64,000 nt of DNA from Acidobacteriota bacterium (GCA_016185425.1 JACPNQ010000031.1:1-64000); one strand, 5' to 3'. Shown: positions 1 to 9,286, counted from the stretch's first letter. Made by a program: numbers and translations. Notes: generated by a model not told the origin, from the sequence alone.

Positions 1-1
1 C

Positions 2-169
2 ATCGACCAGATGCGCCAGACCATGTCCAAGGACGACTTCGCACAGGAGTTCGAGTGCAAATTCATCGCCGCCGGCGGCCAGTTCATCAGCCGCGAAGTC
101 TTCCGCGCCTGTCTCCGCGACGACTTCCCGCTCTTCATGCCCGAATACGATCTGGGGGAGGAAAGCTAA
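2..169 (+). CDS. Terminase-like protein, C-terminal end (partial)
   Basis: An open frame enters from the left edge and stops with TAA; only the last 55 residues are visible. The stretch DDFAQEFECKFIAAGGQFIS resembles the segment just after the nuclease core of phage-type terminase large subunits, which usually read like 'eFaQEyeCeF' followed by a region opening the C-terminal tail. Such proteins cut and package phage DNA, but orphan copies are common in soil bacterial chromosomes. No other phage gene is visible next to it; the next gene is convergent, 3 bases away. A second terminase-like remnant lies near 52.1 kb. The identification rests on a short piece and is tentative. Confidence 0.45.
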   Translation: MDQMRQTMSKDDFAQEFECKFIAAGGQFISREVFRACLRDDFPLFMPEYDLGEES

Positions 170-172
170 GTG

Positions 173-1078
173 TTACTTTCCGAAGTAAGCGTCATCAACG
201 CCAATGACATTGGCCTTCTTGATCGACTCGACTTCGGCTTTGGCCAGCTCCGGGCGCAACTGCTTTTCAATCTGGTCCTTCACGTCGGCCAGCGACTTGC
301 TCTTGCGTTCGTCCACTTTGATCACGTGGTAGCCAAACGCCGATCGCACGGGATCGCCAACCTTGCCAACCGGCTGCGAGAACGCCGCCGCGTCGAACTC
401 CGGCACCATCTGGCCGCGGCCGAACTGACCGAGATCGCCCCCCTGCGCGCCCGAACCGGCATCGTCGGAATCGGCCTTTGCCGTCGTGACAAAATCGGCG
501 CCCCCGTCGAGCTTCTTTTTGATCTCCTGGGCCTTCGCCAGCGCCTCGGCGTCGGACAGCTCTTTCTGTCCCTCCCGCAGCGGTACACGCGAGTCCTTAA
601 ACCGCACCAGAATATGGCGGGCCTTCACTTCTTCGTACTCGCCCTTGTGCGCTTCGTAATACTTCTGCACCGCCGCGTCGTCTACCTTCGCGGTGGCCTG
701 GAGATCGCGAAACAACATCTGCGCCAGCATCTGATCGAGCTGGAATGCAATCTGTGTCTTCGCCGCGGGCGACTGGTCGATCTTGCGCTTCCGCGCTTCC
801 TCGGCCATCATGCGCAACTCAGCGTATTGCTCGGCAACCTTTCGCTTATTCGGACCCTTCGCTTCGGTCTGAATCTGCGGAGGCAGAGCGTTAATGAAGG
901 ACTCATATTCGCTCTTGGTTACTTTGATCGGCCCAATATTGATGACCACCGGGTCCGAGGCCTGCTCCAGTAGCGGCTTCGGTGCAGCCGGTTTCGGCGC
1001 CTGCGCCGGCGCCTGGCCGATTAACATCGAAGAAAACAGAACGGCCGCGCTTGCGCCGCGAAGACAAAGAGATTTCAT
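173..1078 (-). CDS. Exported PpiC-type peptidyl-prolyl cis-trans isomerase
   Basis: 301 residues. A signal peptide (MKSLCLRGASAAVLFSSMLIGQAPAQA) leads an Ala/Pro-rich linker, a SurA/PrsA-like helical N-region, and a parvulin rotamase domain at about residues 140-240. The rotamase has the typical blocks ARHILVRF, GGDLGQFGRGQMVPEFDAA and FGYHVIKVDE. Proteins of this family isomerise prolyl bonds and assist folding of exported proteins in the periplasm. The start at 1078 was chosen over a longer frame because it begins a signal peptide and has a GGAAGAAGG-like ribosome site just upstream. It is divergent from the ABC exporter gene at 1164. Confident on family, not on clients. Confidence 0.9.
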   Translation of the reverse strand: MKSLCLRGASAAVLFSSMLIGQAPAQAPKPAAPKPLLEQASDPVVINIGPIKVTKSEYESFINALPPQIQTEAKGPNKRKVAEQYAELRMMAEEARKRKIDQSPAAKTQIAFQLDQMLAQMLFRDLQATAKVDDAAVQKYYEAHKGEYEEVKARHILVRFKDSRVPLREGQKELSDAEALAKAQEIKKKLDGGADFVTTAKADSDDAGSGAQGGDLGQFGRGQMVPEFDAAAFSQPVGKVGDPVRSAFGYHVIKVDERKSKSLADVKDQIEKQLRPELAKAEVESIKKANVIGVDDAYFGK

Positions 1079-1138
1079 TCTATAACCTTCTTCCAGAATA
1101 ACTCGAATTCTGACGCGGGCGCGGTAGATTGGAGAGAC

Positions 1139-1152
1139 AGGAGTTAACTCCT
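1139..1152. promoter_or_regulatory. Perfect 14-bp palindrome upstream of the ABC exporter
   Basis: AGGAGTTAACTCCT is its own reverse complement and sits 11 bases before the ATG of the exporter, in the divergent interval with the PpiC gene. It contains an AGGAG, but at about 20 bases from the start that is too far to serve as a normal ribosome site. It could be a repressor operator; this is inference only. Confidence 0.3.
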
Positions 1153-1163
1153 CAAAAAACAAC

Positions 1164-3014
1164 ATGGCAACTGCACCAAAAAAGCCGAAAGCGATGCGCC
1201 TCCGCGCCATCCTGCCTGACCTCTGGGAGATCGTGAAGCCCCTCCGCGGCCAGCTCCTCGCCAGCGTCGGCCTCATCATCATTGCCCGGTGCGCCAGCCT
1301 CGTTCTGCCCGCCTCCACCAAGTTTCTGATCGACGACATCATCGGCAAACAGCGCCACGACATGCTCACGCCGCTCGTCTCCGCCGTCGTCGCCGCAACG
1401 CTTGTCCAGGCTGCGTGCTCGTTCACCGTCACGCAGATTCTCTCGAAGGCCGCCCAGCGTGTCATCGCCGACATGCGCCGCAAGATCCAGATGCACATCG
1501 GACGTCTGTCGGTGGCCTATTTCGATCGCAACAAGACCGGCGAGCTCGTCTCCCGCATCATGTACGACGTCGAAGGCCTCCGCAATCTCGTCGGCACCGG
1601 CCTCGTTGAGTTTTTTGGCGGCATCCTGACGGCTATCCTCGCATTGGCTATTTTGTTCAATACGAGCGCCGTACTCACGCTGCTCGCGCTAGCCATTGTC
1701 GTTGGCATCTCCGTCGGCATGTTCTTTGGATTCAACCGTATGCGCCCCATCTTTAAGGAGCGCGGCAAAATCTATTCGGAAGTCACCGGCCGCCTGCAGG
1801 AATCGCTCGGCGGTGTGCGTGTCATCAAGGGCTACCACGCCGAACATCGCGAGGAGTCTGTCTTTAGCGGCGGCGTCGATAGGCTGCTCGCCAACATTCT
1901 CAAATCGCTCACCGGCGTATCGGCGGTCAGCCAGTCCGCCGTCGTTCTCCTCGGTCTCATCGGGTCCCTCGTCATGTGGATCGGTACCCGCGAGATCCTC
2001 GCCGGCCACCTTACCCTCGGCCAATTCGTCACCTTTACGGCCTTCCTCGCCTTCCTCGTCGCGCCTATCTTCGGCGTCGTCAGCATTGGCTCGCAGCTCA
2101 CCGAAGCCCTCGCTGGCCTCGAGCGCACGAAGGAAGTCCTTTCCGAGCTCCGCGAGGATCACGACCCCAGTCGCACTCACGTCATGCCGCCCATCAACGG
2201 CCGCGTCGAGTTCCGGCACGTCGACTTCGCCTACGAAGAAGGCAAGCCCGTCCTTCAGGACTTCTCCTTCCTCGCCGAACCGGGCACCGTCACCGCCCTT
2301 GTCGGATCTTCCGGCTCAGGCAAATCGACGACCATCGGTCTCATCGCCGCCTTTGCCAAGCCTCAGAACGGCCACGTCCTCGTCGACAACGTCGACATAG
2401 CCACCGTGACACTCGCCTCCTACCGCGAGCAGCTCGGCGTCGTGCTCCAGGAGACCTTTCTCTTCGACGGCACCATCCGCGAAAACGTCGCCTTCTCCCG
2501 GCCCGAAGCCAACGAAGAGCAGATCATGGCGGCCATCCGCATCGCCCGCGTCGATGACTACGCCGAGAAGTTCCCCGACAAATACGACACGGTCGTCGGC
2601 GAACGCGGTGTCCGGTTGAGCGGCGGCCAGAAACAGCGCGTCGCCATCGCCCGCGCCATTCTCGCCGACCCCAGAATCCTCATCCTCGACGAAGCGACCT
2701 CTTCGCTCGACTCCGAATCGGAAGCCTACATTCAAGCGGGCCTCAGCCATCTCATGAAGGGCCGCACGACGTTCGTCATCGCGCACCGGCTCAGCACCAT
2801 CCGCCGCGCCGATCAGATCCTTGTTGTCGAATCCGGCCGCATCGTCGAATCCGGCAACCACGATACGCTCCTCGCCGCCGGCGGGCGCTATGCCGAACTC
2901 TACAGAAAGCAGTACGACCTGGAGAAGAACCTCTTCCTCGCCGAGGGCGAAGGCGATACGATCGACGAAACCGAGCCAGAACCCGCGCCGAGTCCCTACG
3001 GGCGCGCCGGATAA
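1164..3014 (+). CDS. MsbA-like ABC transporter, fused membrane and ATPase domains
   Basis: 616 residues. An exporter-type transmembrane domain (six helices, about residues 15-330) is followed by an ATPase domain. The ATPase has Walker A GSSGSGKST (about 380), the signature LSGGQ (about 485), Walker B ILILDEATSSLDSE and the H-loop VIAHRLST. The layout is that of homodimeric type IV exporters such as MsbA, which flip lipids or export hydrophobic compounds across the inner membrane. The C-terminus ends in a short acidic/proline-rich tail. Only 4 bases separate its stop from the sulfatase ATG, so the two are probably co-transcribed. The substrate cannot be told from sequence; MsbA proper is one option. 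Confidence 0.92.
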   Translation: MATAPKKPKAMRLRAILPDLWEIVKPLRGQLLASVGLIIIARCASLVLPASTKFLIDDIIGKQRHDMLTPLVSAVVAATLVQAACSFTVTQILSKAAQRVIADMRRKIQMHIGRLSVAYFDRNKTGELVSRIMYDVEGLRNLVGTGLVEFFGGILTAILALAILFNTSAVLTLLALAIVVGISVGMFFGFNRMRPIFKERGKIYSEVTGRLQESLGGVRVIKGYHAEHREESVFSGGVDRLLANILKSLTGVSAVSQSAVVLLGLIGSLVMWIGTREILAGHLTLGQFVTFTAFLAFLVAPIFGVVSIGSQLTEALAGLERTKEVLSELREDHDPSRTHVMPPINGRVEFRHVDFAYEEGKPVLQDFSFLAEPGTVTALVGSSGSGKSTTIGLIAAFAKPQNGHVLVDNVDIATVTLASYREQLGVVLQETFLFDGTIRENVAFSRPEANEEQIMAAIRIARVDDYAEKFPDKYDTVVGERGVRLSGGQKQRVAIARAILADPRILILDEATSSLDSESEAYIQAGLSHLMKGRTTFVIAHRLSTIRRADQILVVESGRIVESGNHDTLLAAGGRYAELYRKQYDLEKNLFLAEGEGDTIDETEPEPAPSPYGRAG

Positions 3015-3018
3015 CCTC

Positions 3019-4533
3019 ATGAGCACGACTACACGAAGATCCATTATCGGCGCCACTCTCGCGCCCGCATTTCTCCAAGGCCAGCGCCGCGGCTCGTCCA
3101 AGCCCAACGTCCTCTTCATCATGGACGACCAGCATCGCGGCGACTGTATCCACGCCGCCGGCAACCGCGCCATCCAAACGCCCAACATGGACCGTATCGG
3201 AAACGAAGGCGTCCGCTTCAGCCGCGCGTACTCCACAACGCCGACCTGCACGCCGGCACGCAGCGCCCTGCTTACAGGACTCGCACCTTGGAACCACGGC
3301 ATGCTGCACATGGTCAACATGGGCCTCCGGTACCCCTTCACCAAGCCGCAAGCTATGCGTGACGCCGGCTACTACACGATGGGTATCGGCAAGATGCACT
3401 ACAACCCGCAGCGCGCCCTGCACGGTTTCCATCAGGTCATCCTCGACGAGAGCGGCCGAGTTAATCACCACGAATTCCGCAGCGACTACCGCGCGTGGTT
3501 CTCGTCCCAGGCGCCGCACCTTAACCCGGATGCCACCGGCGTCGGCTTCAATGACTATCCGGCCAAGGCCTATGTCTTGCCCGAGAATCTTCACCCGACC
3601 CACTGGACCGCCCAGACCGCCGTCAACTTTCTCAACGGCTATAACCGGCCCGAACCCTTCTTTCTGAAGGTCTCCTTCGCCCGGCCCCATAGCCCTTACG
3701 ACCCGCCGCAGCGGTTTATGGACAAGTACAAGGACGCCGATATTCCGCATGCGAGCGTCGGTAAATGGGCCGCCAGGTACGCGCCGCGCAGCGGGCCGAA
3801 GGACGACATTTGGCACGGCGACATGGGCGCTGAACAGATCCGCTCCTCGCGGCAGGGTTACTACGGATCCATCTCGTTTATCGACGAGCAGATTGGCCGC
3901 ATACTCGAAACGCTGGAGCGGCGCGGATGGCTCGAAGAGACGCTCATCGTCTTTACCTCCGACCACGGCGACATGACCGGCGACCACAATCTCTGGCGGA
4001 AGTCCTATGCCTACGAGGCTTCCGCGCACATCCCAATGGCCATGCGCTGGCCCAAGGGTCTTGTCAGCACGCCGCGCGGGCAGGTCGTCGACAAGCCCGT
4101 TGAGCTTCGCGATATCTTCCCGACATTCCTCGATGCCGCCGGTGCGGAGCCAAAGCGTAAACTCGACGGTGCGAGCCTTCTCAAACTGGCGCGCGATCCC
4201 GGGAGCGAATGGCGCGACGCCATCGACTTGGAACATGGCGTCTGCTACAGCGTCGAAAACAACTGGAACGGCTTCACGGACGGCAAGTCGAAATACATCT
4301 ACCATGCCTTCCACGGAGAAGAGCAGCTCTTTGATTTGCAGCGGGACCCCGGAGAGACCACGGATCTTTCCAGCGACCGTGCCTCTGAGCCGGCCCTTCG
4401 CCGCTGGCGCCAGCGGCTGGTCGATCATCTTGAAGTGCGGGGCGAAAAATGGGTTAAGGGAGGCCGTCTGCAAACACGCCAGGCGATTCCGACGTCTCCT
4501 AATTTCCCCGCGGGAGGTGGAGCGACAGCTTAA
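3019..4533 (+). CDS. Exported sulfatase (formylglycine type)
   Basis: 504 residues. The N-terminus MSTTTRRSIIGATLAPAF resembles a Tat signal. The core begins KPNVLFIMDDQHRGD, with metal-binding aspartates. The consensus C-x-P-x-R is present as CTPAR with Cys77, the residue that would be converted to formylglycine by a maturase. The second metal site is FTSDHGDMTGDH. Family members hydrolyse sulfate esters, or related phosphonate/phosphate esters, in the periplasm. I chose the ATG at 3019 over an upstream in-frame start because it abuts the exporter stop and yields the signal. The C-terminal block with ELFDLQRDPGETTDL is typical. Substrate is unknown. Confidence 0.9.
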   Translation: MSTTTRRSIIGATLAPAFLQGQRRGSSKPNVLFIMDDQHRGDCIHAAGNRAIQTPNMDRIGNEGVRFSRAYSTTPTCTPARSALLTGLAPWNHGMLHMVNMGLRYPFTKPQAMRDAGYYTMGIGKMHYNPQRALHGFHQVILDESGRVNHHEFRSDYRAWFSSQAPHLNPDATGVGFNDYPAKAYVLPENLHPTHWTAQTAVNFLNGYNRPEPFFLKVSFARPHSPYDPPQRFMDKYKDADIPHASVGKWAARYAPRSGPKDDIWHGDMGAEQIRSSRQGYYGSISFIDEQIGRILETLERRGWLEETLIVFTSDHGDMTGDHNLWRKSYAYEASAHIPMAMRWPKGLVSTPRGQVVDKPVELRDIFPTFLDAAGAEPKRKLDGASLLKLARDPGSEWRDAIDLEHGVCYSVENNWNGFTDGKSKYIYHAFHGEEQLFDLQRDPGETTDLSSDRASEPALRRWRQRLVDHLEVRGEKWVKGGRLQTRQAIPTSPNFPAGGGATA

Positions 4534-4626
4534 AAAGACGGGCGAACGGCAACGAGTTTCGGTAGAAACCCGGTACCGTCCGCACCGTTTGGTTAGGCGA
4601 ACGCCGTGCGGCCTGGAGGGCCGGGT

Positions 4627-4914
4627 CTACTTTTCGTTGGTGTAACCCGGGGGCAACGCAACGCCCTGGCCGAATAGAAACTGTTCCATTTGCTGGAAAA
4701 CGAACTCCTGCGCTTCTTTGGTGCCCAAGTTGAGACGGTACTCGTTCATGAGCATTTTCATGTGCTCAATCCACATCTTCCACGCGTCTTTCGAAATCGA
4801 ATCGTAGATGCGCTGGCCCAATGGATGGGCGGGAAACGGGTTTTGCTCGACGCCCGGCAACTCCTTTTGGAGCTTGGCACAGAACACCATGCGGACGGAA
4901 TTAGAATCGGACAT
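4627..4914 (-). CDS. yggX: Fe(2+)-trafficking / oxidative damage protection protein YggX
   Basis: 95 residues, the usual family size. The family pattern is clear: MVFCAKLQKELPGVEQNPFPAHPLGQRIYDSISKDAWKMW is split over the first half, with the single conserved Cys in the FCAK segment, then a helical second half ending LPPGYTNEK. YggX proteins bind iron and protect iron-sulfur enzymes from oxidation in the cytoplasm. It lies downstream of a small unknown gene on the same strand with a 33-base gap. Confidence 0.93.
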   Translation of the reverse strand: MSDSNSVRMVFCAKLQKELPGVEQNPFPAHPLGQRIYDSISKDAWKMWIEHMKMLMNEYRLNLGTKEAQEFVFQQMEQFLFGQGVALPPGYTNEK

Positions 4915-4947
4915 ATGCGGCTAGCGGAACCTCCCGGGAGGAAACTC

Positions 4948-5298
4948 TTAGGATACCGTAGCCTGCGTCTCGGTAGTGAGGCGCTTGGCCCGATTGGTGG
5001 CCAGGTACTCGGACAGTTTCATCGGCGAGCCAGCGCCCTTATCCATCTGCCGTCCAACGGCGCGCTGATATCGGCGTAGCGTTTCCCGCTTCTGGCCATC
5101 GCGCAGATCGCACATCTGAATATCGAGAAGCAGCTCGATTTCCCAGGGACGGAACGTATTGCGGATCAGCTTACCCCGCAAAAGTTCGTTCATCAGGCGG
5201 TTGAATTGAGTGAGGATTGTGTCCGAATCGAGTTCCGGCAAACCATCAATTTGCCGAGAGCGAGGCTCGGCGGACGATTTCTTGTGGGGGAGGTTCAT
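4948..5298 (-). CDS. Conserved-looking small soluble protein, unknown function
   Basis: 116 residues, no signal or membrane segment. The middle (about 28-85) is a regular amphipathic helical region, TILTQFNRLMNELLRGKLIR then FRPWEIELLLDIQMCDLRD, flanked by a polar N-terminus and an Arg/Thr-rich tail. The even composition and codon use suggest a real gene. It precedes yggX on the same strand and could share its transcript. I do not recognise the family. Confidence 0.6.
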   Translation of the reverse strand: MNLPHKKSSAEPRSRQIDGLPELDSDTILTQFNRLMNELLRGKLIRNTFRPWEIELLLDIQMCDLRDGQKRETLRRYQRAVGRQMDKGAGSPMKLSEYLATNRAKRLTTETQATVS

Positions 5299-5344
5299 GG
5301 TTCGAACTGCGTCGCACTGCCCAAATTGATCTTACAATAATCTG

Positions 5345-7078
5345 GTGCTAAGAACCCTACGGCTTTTCCCTCTGTTGGCTCTAGGTATTTTGACCGGCGC
5401 TGTAGTCCCTAAGGATCAGCGGGCGAACGATCCGGTCGATACAAATACGGCTTACTTCGAGACCAGGTTCGTCGGCTGGCCGGGCTCGCTGACGAAGGCG
5501 CAGTGGGAAGCCCGGAAAACGGCGCTTCGCAAACAGATTCTGACGGCGGCGGGTCTGGATCCGCTCCCTTCGCGGCGGGCCAAGCCGCGCGCGGAGGTCT
5601 TCGGTAAAAAGACCTACGACGGGTTTACGGTCGAAAAGGTGTTGATCGAAACTTCGCCGAATTACTGGCTCGGCGGCAACCTGTTCCGGCCAACGGCGCC
5701 CGGCGGAAAGCGTCCCGCGATCGTCAGTCCCCACGGACATTGGCGGAACGGCAGGACGGAGCAGACCGAGATCGGGAACATCCCCGCCCGCGGCGCGATG
5801 CTCGCACGAATGGGGTTCGTGGTTCTGAACTATGACATGGTCGGCTACAACGATACAAAGCAGACGCCGCACGCGTTCGGCGACGCCCGGGAGCAATTGT
5901 GGAACTGGGGCCCGCTGGGGCTGCAACTCTGGAATTCGATCCGCGCGGTCGACTTCCTGCAATCGCTCGACGATGTCGATGGCAACCGCCTGGCCGCCAC
6001 CGGGGCTTCCGGCGGGGCAACACAGACGTTTCTGCTGACGGCGGTGGATGACCGGATCAAGTGGTCGGCGCCAGTCAATATGATTTCGGGCATTATGCAG
6101 GGCGGTTCGCCTTGCGAAAACGCCCCCGGCCTTCGGGTCGGAACATTTAATGTGGAGATCGCCGCGATGATGGCGCCCCGGCCGTTGCTGATGGTTGCCG
6201 CGACCGGCGATTGGACTAAGAACACACCGCGCCAGGAGTATCCGGCGATGAAGCGGATGTATGGGCTGTATGACCGCGAACCACTGGTCGAATCGCTACA
6301 GATCACAGCGCCGCACAATTACAACCAGGCCAGCCGGGAAGTGGTCTATGACTTCTTCGCGCGGCGCGTGCTCGGGTTGGAAAAAGGGCCGAAGGAGAGT
6401 GATATACCGGAGTTTAGAAAGGAGGATTTGCTATCGCTCGAAGGCAGGGACTTGCCAAAAGGGGCGCTGGATTATGCGGGAGTCTTTAAGCAGTTTCGCG
6501 ACGGTTTGCCAAAAACACCGAACCGGGAACGGCTCCGTGCCGCGATGCTGGCTGAATGGCCGGCACAGGTCGAGGCTGAAATGGCGGCGGGCTCGTTCGT
6601 TTTAACACGAACTAGCCGTGGCGACCGGGTGACCGGGAAGATCGTGGGTGGCGCGGGCCCAGCGGTGCTGGTGGTACATCCACGCGGGACAGCGGATGCT
6701 GAGGCCGATGCGGAGGTGCGGAAGCTGATCTCGGCCGGCCGGAAAGTGGTGCTATTGCAGCCGTTCCAGGCGCCGCCGGTTGGTGACAAGGTCCGCTACT
6801 ACCTGACCTTTCAGCGGTCCGAGGCCGCCGAGCGCGCCCAGGACATATTGACGGTGCTTCGCTGGCTGGAACAGCGCGGTGAGAAACCCGATGTTCTCGG
6901 TGTGGAGGACGGCGCGATCTGGGCGGCGGTGGCGGGCGCCATGGCGCCGAAGCCGCCGAAAATGCTCGGTTCGACGGGCTCGTTTTCCGGTACCGACGAC
7001 GATTGGCTGCGAGTATTCCCGGCACCGGGGATTCAGTGGGCTGGCGGTTGGGCCGCGGTCCAGGCGCTGCTTCGGTAG
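5345..7078 (+). CDS. Exported alpha/beta hydrolase, acetylxylan-esterase-like, two-domain
   Basis: 577 residues from a GTG start, with a signal peptide MLRTLRLFPLLALGILTGAVV. The first half is an alpha/beta hydrolase: oxyanion region SPHGHW, nucleophile elbow GASGGA with Ser222, and a likely catalytic His in APHNYNQ near 322. The fold and the 'QGG/acyl' context resemble the acetylxylan esterase / dienelactone hydrolase group, which removes acyl groups from polysaccharides outside the cytoplasm. The second half (about 390-577) looks like a second Rossmann-like hydrolase repeat without an evident nucleophile elbow. It is convergent with the SirB1-type gene, 4 bases apart. The exact substrate is open. 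Confidence 0.82.
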   Translation: MLRTLRLFPLLALGILTGAVVPKDQRANDPVDTNTAYFETRFVGWPGSLTKAQWEARKTALRKQILTAAGLDPLPSRRAKPRAEVFGKKTYDGFTVEKVLIETSPNYWLGGNLFRPTAPGGKRPAIVSPHGHWRNGRTEQTEIGNIPARGAMLARMGFVVLNYDMVGYNDTKQTPHAFGDAREQLWNWGPLGLQLWNSIRAVDFLQSLDDVDGNRLAATGASGGATQTFLLTAVDDRIKWSAPVNMISGIMQGGSPCENAPGLRVGTFNVEIAAMMAPRPLLMVAATGDWTKNTPRQEYPAMKRMYGLYDREPLVESLQITAPHNYNQASREVVYDFFARRVLGLEKGPKESDIPEFRKEDLLSLEGRDLPKGALDYAGVFKQFRDGLPKTPNRERLRAAMLAEWPAQVEAEMAAGSFVLTRTSRGDRVTGKIVGGAGPAVLVVHPRGTADAEADAEVRKLISAGRKVVLLQPFQAPPVGDKVRYYLTFQRSEAAERAQDILTVLRWLEQRGEKPDVLGVEDGAIWAAVAGAMAPKPPKMLGSTGSFSGTDDDWLRVFPAPGIQWAGGWAAVQALLR

Positions 7079-7082
7079 GTTG

Positions 7083-7907
7083 TCAGGGACGGACGGAGCG
7101 GAGAAGGTAGCGGTCGAGAGCGGCGATCTGGTCTTCGACCCGCTGTCGGTCGCGAGCATCGGGGACGAGCGCGAGGTATTGCTCGAAATCGGCCTTGGCT
7201 GCCTGGTATTTGCGGAGCTCCACATTGACCGCGCCGCGGAGGATGTAACTGTCGGCGTCGGAGGGCGACGCTTCGACAAGCAGATCCAGCACCTGGCCCG
7301 CCTTTACGTACGACTTGCCTCTCAGGTAAATCGACCGCAGGTTGTTCAGCATTCGGACCATGATCTGCCGGTTGCTCACCGCGTTCAGGATGCCGGGTGA
7401 CGGTGCCAGGTCCATGCCGGTCATCTGACGGCCAAGCGCGAAGCACTGCTCCTCGTCGAGCAGCTCGCCGTTGTTGTAGACATCAACGAAGGTCTGGAAG
7501 TCCTCCTCGTCGTAGCGGACGATGAAATGCCCGGGCAGGCCCACGCCGGCCATCGGCATTTCCAGGCGTTCGGCGATGGAGAGATAGACGACAGCAAGCG
7601 AAATCGGGATTCCCTGGCGGGTGGCGATGACCTCGTTCAGACAACTATTGCGGGGATTGTAGTAGTCGGTCTGGTTGCCGGCGAAACCCTGTTCGCGGAA
7701 GAAGAACTCGTGTAGGATCTGGAGGCGCTCAACGGCGTCATGCTCCGTCCGGAACCGGGAGTCGATCTCGTTGGCGTAGGAGTCGAGGATGTCGAGAAAG
7801 GGCTGCGGGTTGAGGTTCGGGAATTCGATCCGGCTGAGTTCCAGCGCCGCTAAGTCGATCGGGGCGTCGGAGTCGTCTCGCATCAACAGCTCGCGCAAAG
7901 TATCCAT
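7083..7907 (-). CDS. SirB1/transglutaminase-like protein with TPR tail
   Basis: 274 residues, cytoplasmic. The N-terminal and central part matches the SirB1 family: LNEVIATRQGIPISLAVVYL, then VGLPGHFIVRY with the family's His-containing motif, and a preceding NYYNPRNSCLNEV. This is a transglutaminase-like fold often lacking a proven activity. The C-terminal 90 residues form tetratricopeptide helices (YLRGKSYVKAGQVLDLLVEA, SYILRGAVNVELRKYQAAK). No enzymatic role is established for most members. Confidence 0.85.
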   Translation of the reverse strand: MDTLRELLMRDDSDAPIDLAALELSRIEFPNLNPQPFLDILDSYANEIDSRFRTEHDAVERLQILHEFFFREQGFAGNQTDYYNPRNSCLNEVIATRQGIPISLAVVYLSIAERLEMPMAGVGLPGHFIVRYDEEDFQTFVDVYNNGELLDEEQCFALGRQMTGMDLAPSPGILNAVSNRQIMVRMLNNLRSIYLRGKSYVKAGQVLDLLVEASPSDADSYILRGAVNVELRKYQAAKADFEQYLALVPDARDRQRVEDQIAALDRYLLRSVRP

Positions 7908-7937
7908 AGTCAGCCCGTGCCGCTAGAATAACATTTC

Positions 7938-8912
7938 GTGCGATTTCTGGGCATACCACTAGTACTATTCCTGGCGGCAAATGCGGCCCCTCCGGGGCTG
8001 GTTCGCTTGGAGTACCGGAAGGCGCCGGCGGAACTGCGAGGCGGGGCGGCGGACCCGTCGGCTGGGGGGCGATTCTTTACGTGGGGCGCGCGGGTTCACG
8101 TCTGGGAGAGGGGACGGGCTCGTGAGGTGGCAAAGGCGCCATTCGGGTACGACGACGGTGGCTGCGCTCTGGACGCGGACGGCGATGGGGTGACTGACCT
8201 GGTACTTGTGCGACGATCCGGCTCGGGGCCGTTGGGAACGTTGGTTTGGCTGAAGGGGCGGGGATTCGCGGAGAGCCGGATCGACACGGATGTCGAGATG
8301 TATGATTGCCGGCCGGCGCAACTGTTCGGGCGCTCCGGGTTTCTGATGATCCACCGTCATGCCCAGGTCCGGTTTTACTGGTTTGCCGGGGACCGGTGGG
8401 AGTTACGGGAGGTCTATTCCATCTATACGGCGTCGCGGCAGGCGGGATTGGAGCTTGCCGACGTCGACGGAGACGGGAGAGCCGATATTTTCGCCGGAAA
8501 TTACTGGGTTCGCTCGCCGGAGGCGTTCGAGCTGCCCTGGCGGATCTTCGCGATCCATCTGCATCACGAGTCGGAAGAGGCCGCTTCGTTTGCGTATGCG
8601 GCCTGGCCGGATGTGTTGGTGGGCGCGCAGCGGGAGCGGATGGGGGCGGTTGTCCGTGTGTTTCGGCGGCCGCCGGACCCACGGGAGTTGTGGCCGGAAA
8701 CAGACACTCCCGGGGTTCGTTTGGACCTGCCGCGGGCGGGAGTAGCATTTGGCGATCTGGCGGTCATCGGGCACGCGGACGGTTTGTTTGCGCTGCGTTT
8801 GGCGGACGGGGCGGGGGCAGTTGTGCCCGGTCCCGCGGTCCTTGGGTTGTGGGTGAGTGGAGGACGCGTCTATGCCTTGTCGGCCGGCGGAGTCGGTGTC
8901 TGGCGCAGGTAG
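7938..8912 (+). CDS. Exported FG-GAP/VCBS-repeat protein
   Basis: 324 residues from a GTG start, with a signal peptide MRFLGIPLVLFLAANAA. Calcium-binding-like loops typical of FG-GAP/VCBS beta-propeller blades are visible: LDADGDGVTDLVLVR (about 75-90) and ADVDGDGRADIFAGNYW (about 175-190). Such repeats form propellers on secreted or surface proteins; no catalytic domain is evident. The last 43 bases overlap the convergent cupin gene. Codon use is strongly G-rich, like its neighbours. Confidence 0.78.
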   Translation: MRFLGIPLVLFLAANAAPPGLVRLEYRKAPAELRGGAADPSAGGRFFTWGARVHVWERGRAREVAKAPFGYDDGGCALDADGDGVTDLVLVRRSGSGPLGTLVWLKGRGFAESRIDTDVEMYDCRPAQLFGRSGFLMIHRHAQVRFYWFAGDRWELREVYSIYTASRQAGLELADVDGDGRADIFAGNYWVRSPEAFELPWRIFAIHLHHESEEAASFAYAAWPDVLVGAQRERMGAVVRVFRRPPDPRELWPETDTPGVRLDLPRAGVAFGDLAVIGHADGLFALRLADGAGAVVPGPAVLGLWVSGGRVYALSAGGVGVWRR

Positions 8913-9244
8913 GCGTCGTCGCCGCTGAGCCAATCGGTGCGGATCGGGGCGAAGAGGTCGTAAACCACAGAATCTTCGAGCACTTCGACGCTGTGCGGCA
9001 AGTTGGAGGGGATTTCCAGAACTTCCCCGGGGTTGATGGTCTGCTCCTTGCCGCCGGCGATGAATTTCAGTTTGCCGCTGATGACCATGCAGACCTGTTC
9101 GTTCTCGTGGTGGTGCTCAGGGACGACGCCACCCTTGGTGAGGTGGAGGAATGCGATGGTCATCCGGCCGGTGTGGATGGCCTGGCGTGCGAAGGCCGGG
9201 TTCAACTGTTCTAAGGCGATCTGGTTCCAGCGATGGAGCTTCAT
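8870..9244 (-). CDS. Small single-domain cupin
   Basis: 124 residues. The cupin metal motif is intact: GGVVPEHHHENEQVCMVISG supplies two His and one Glu, and the second motif ends LEIPSNLPHSVEVLED with the third His. Small cupins of this kind bind a divalent metal and act as isomerases, dioxygenase-like enzymes or sugar-binding sensors. It overlaps the FG-GAP gene tail by 43 bases and is divergent from rmlA, 42 bases between starts. A role in sugar metabolism is plausible from position only. Confidence 0.85.
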   Translation of the reverse strand: MKLHRWNQIALEQLNPAFARQAIHTGRMTIAFLHLTKGGVVPEHHHENEQVCMVISGKLKFIAGGKEQTINPGEVLEIPSNLPHSVEVLEDSVVYDLFAPIRTDWLSGDDAYLRQTPTPPADKA

Positions 9245-9286
9245 ACGATGGGCGAGTGTATCATGGGTTTCAGGACAACAATGGGT

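Noticed and set aside
2791..4473. A 560-codon minus-strand frame over the sulfatase
   Set aside because: Shadow of the sulfatase gene, without signal or motif of its own.
5290..5310. tRNA T-loop-like GGTTCGAACTG
   Set aside because: No acceptor stem, anticodon arm or D-arm can be formed around it; it is the start of a protein gene.
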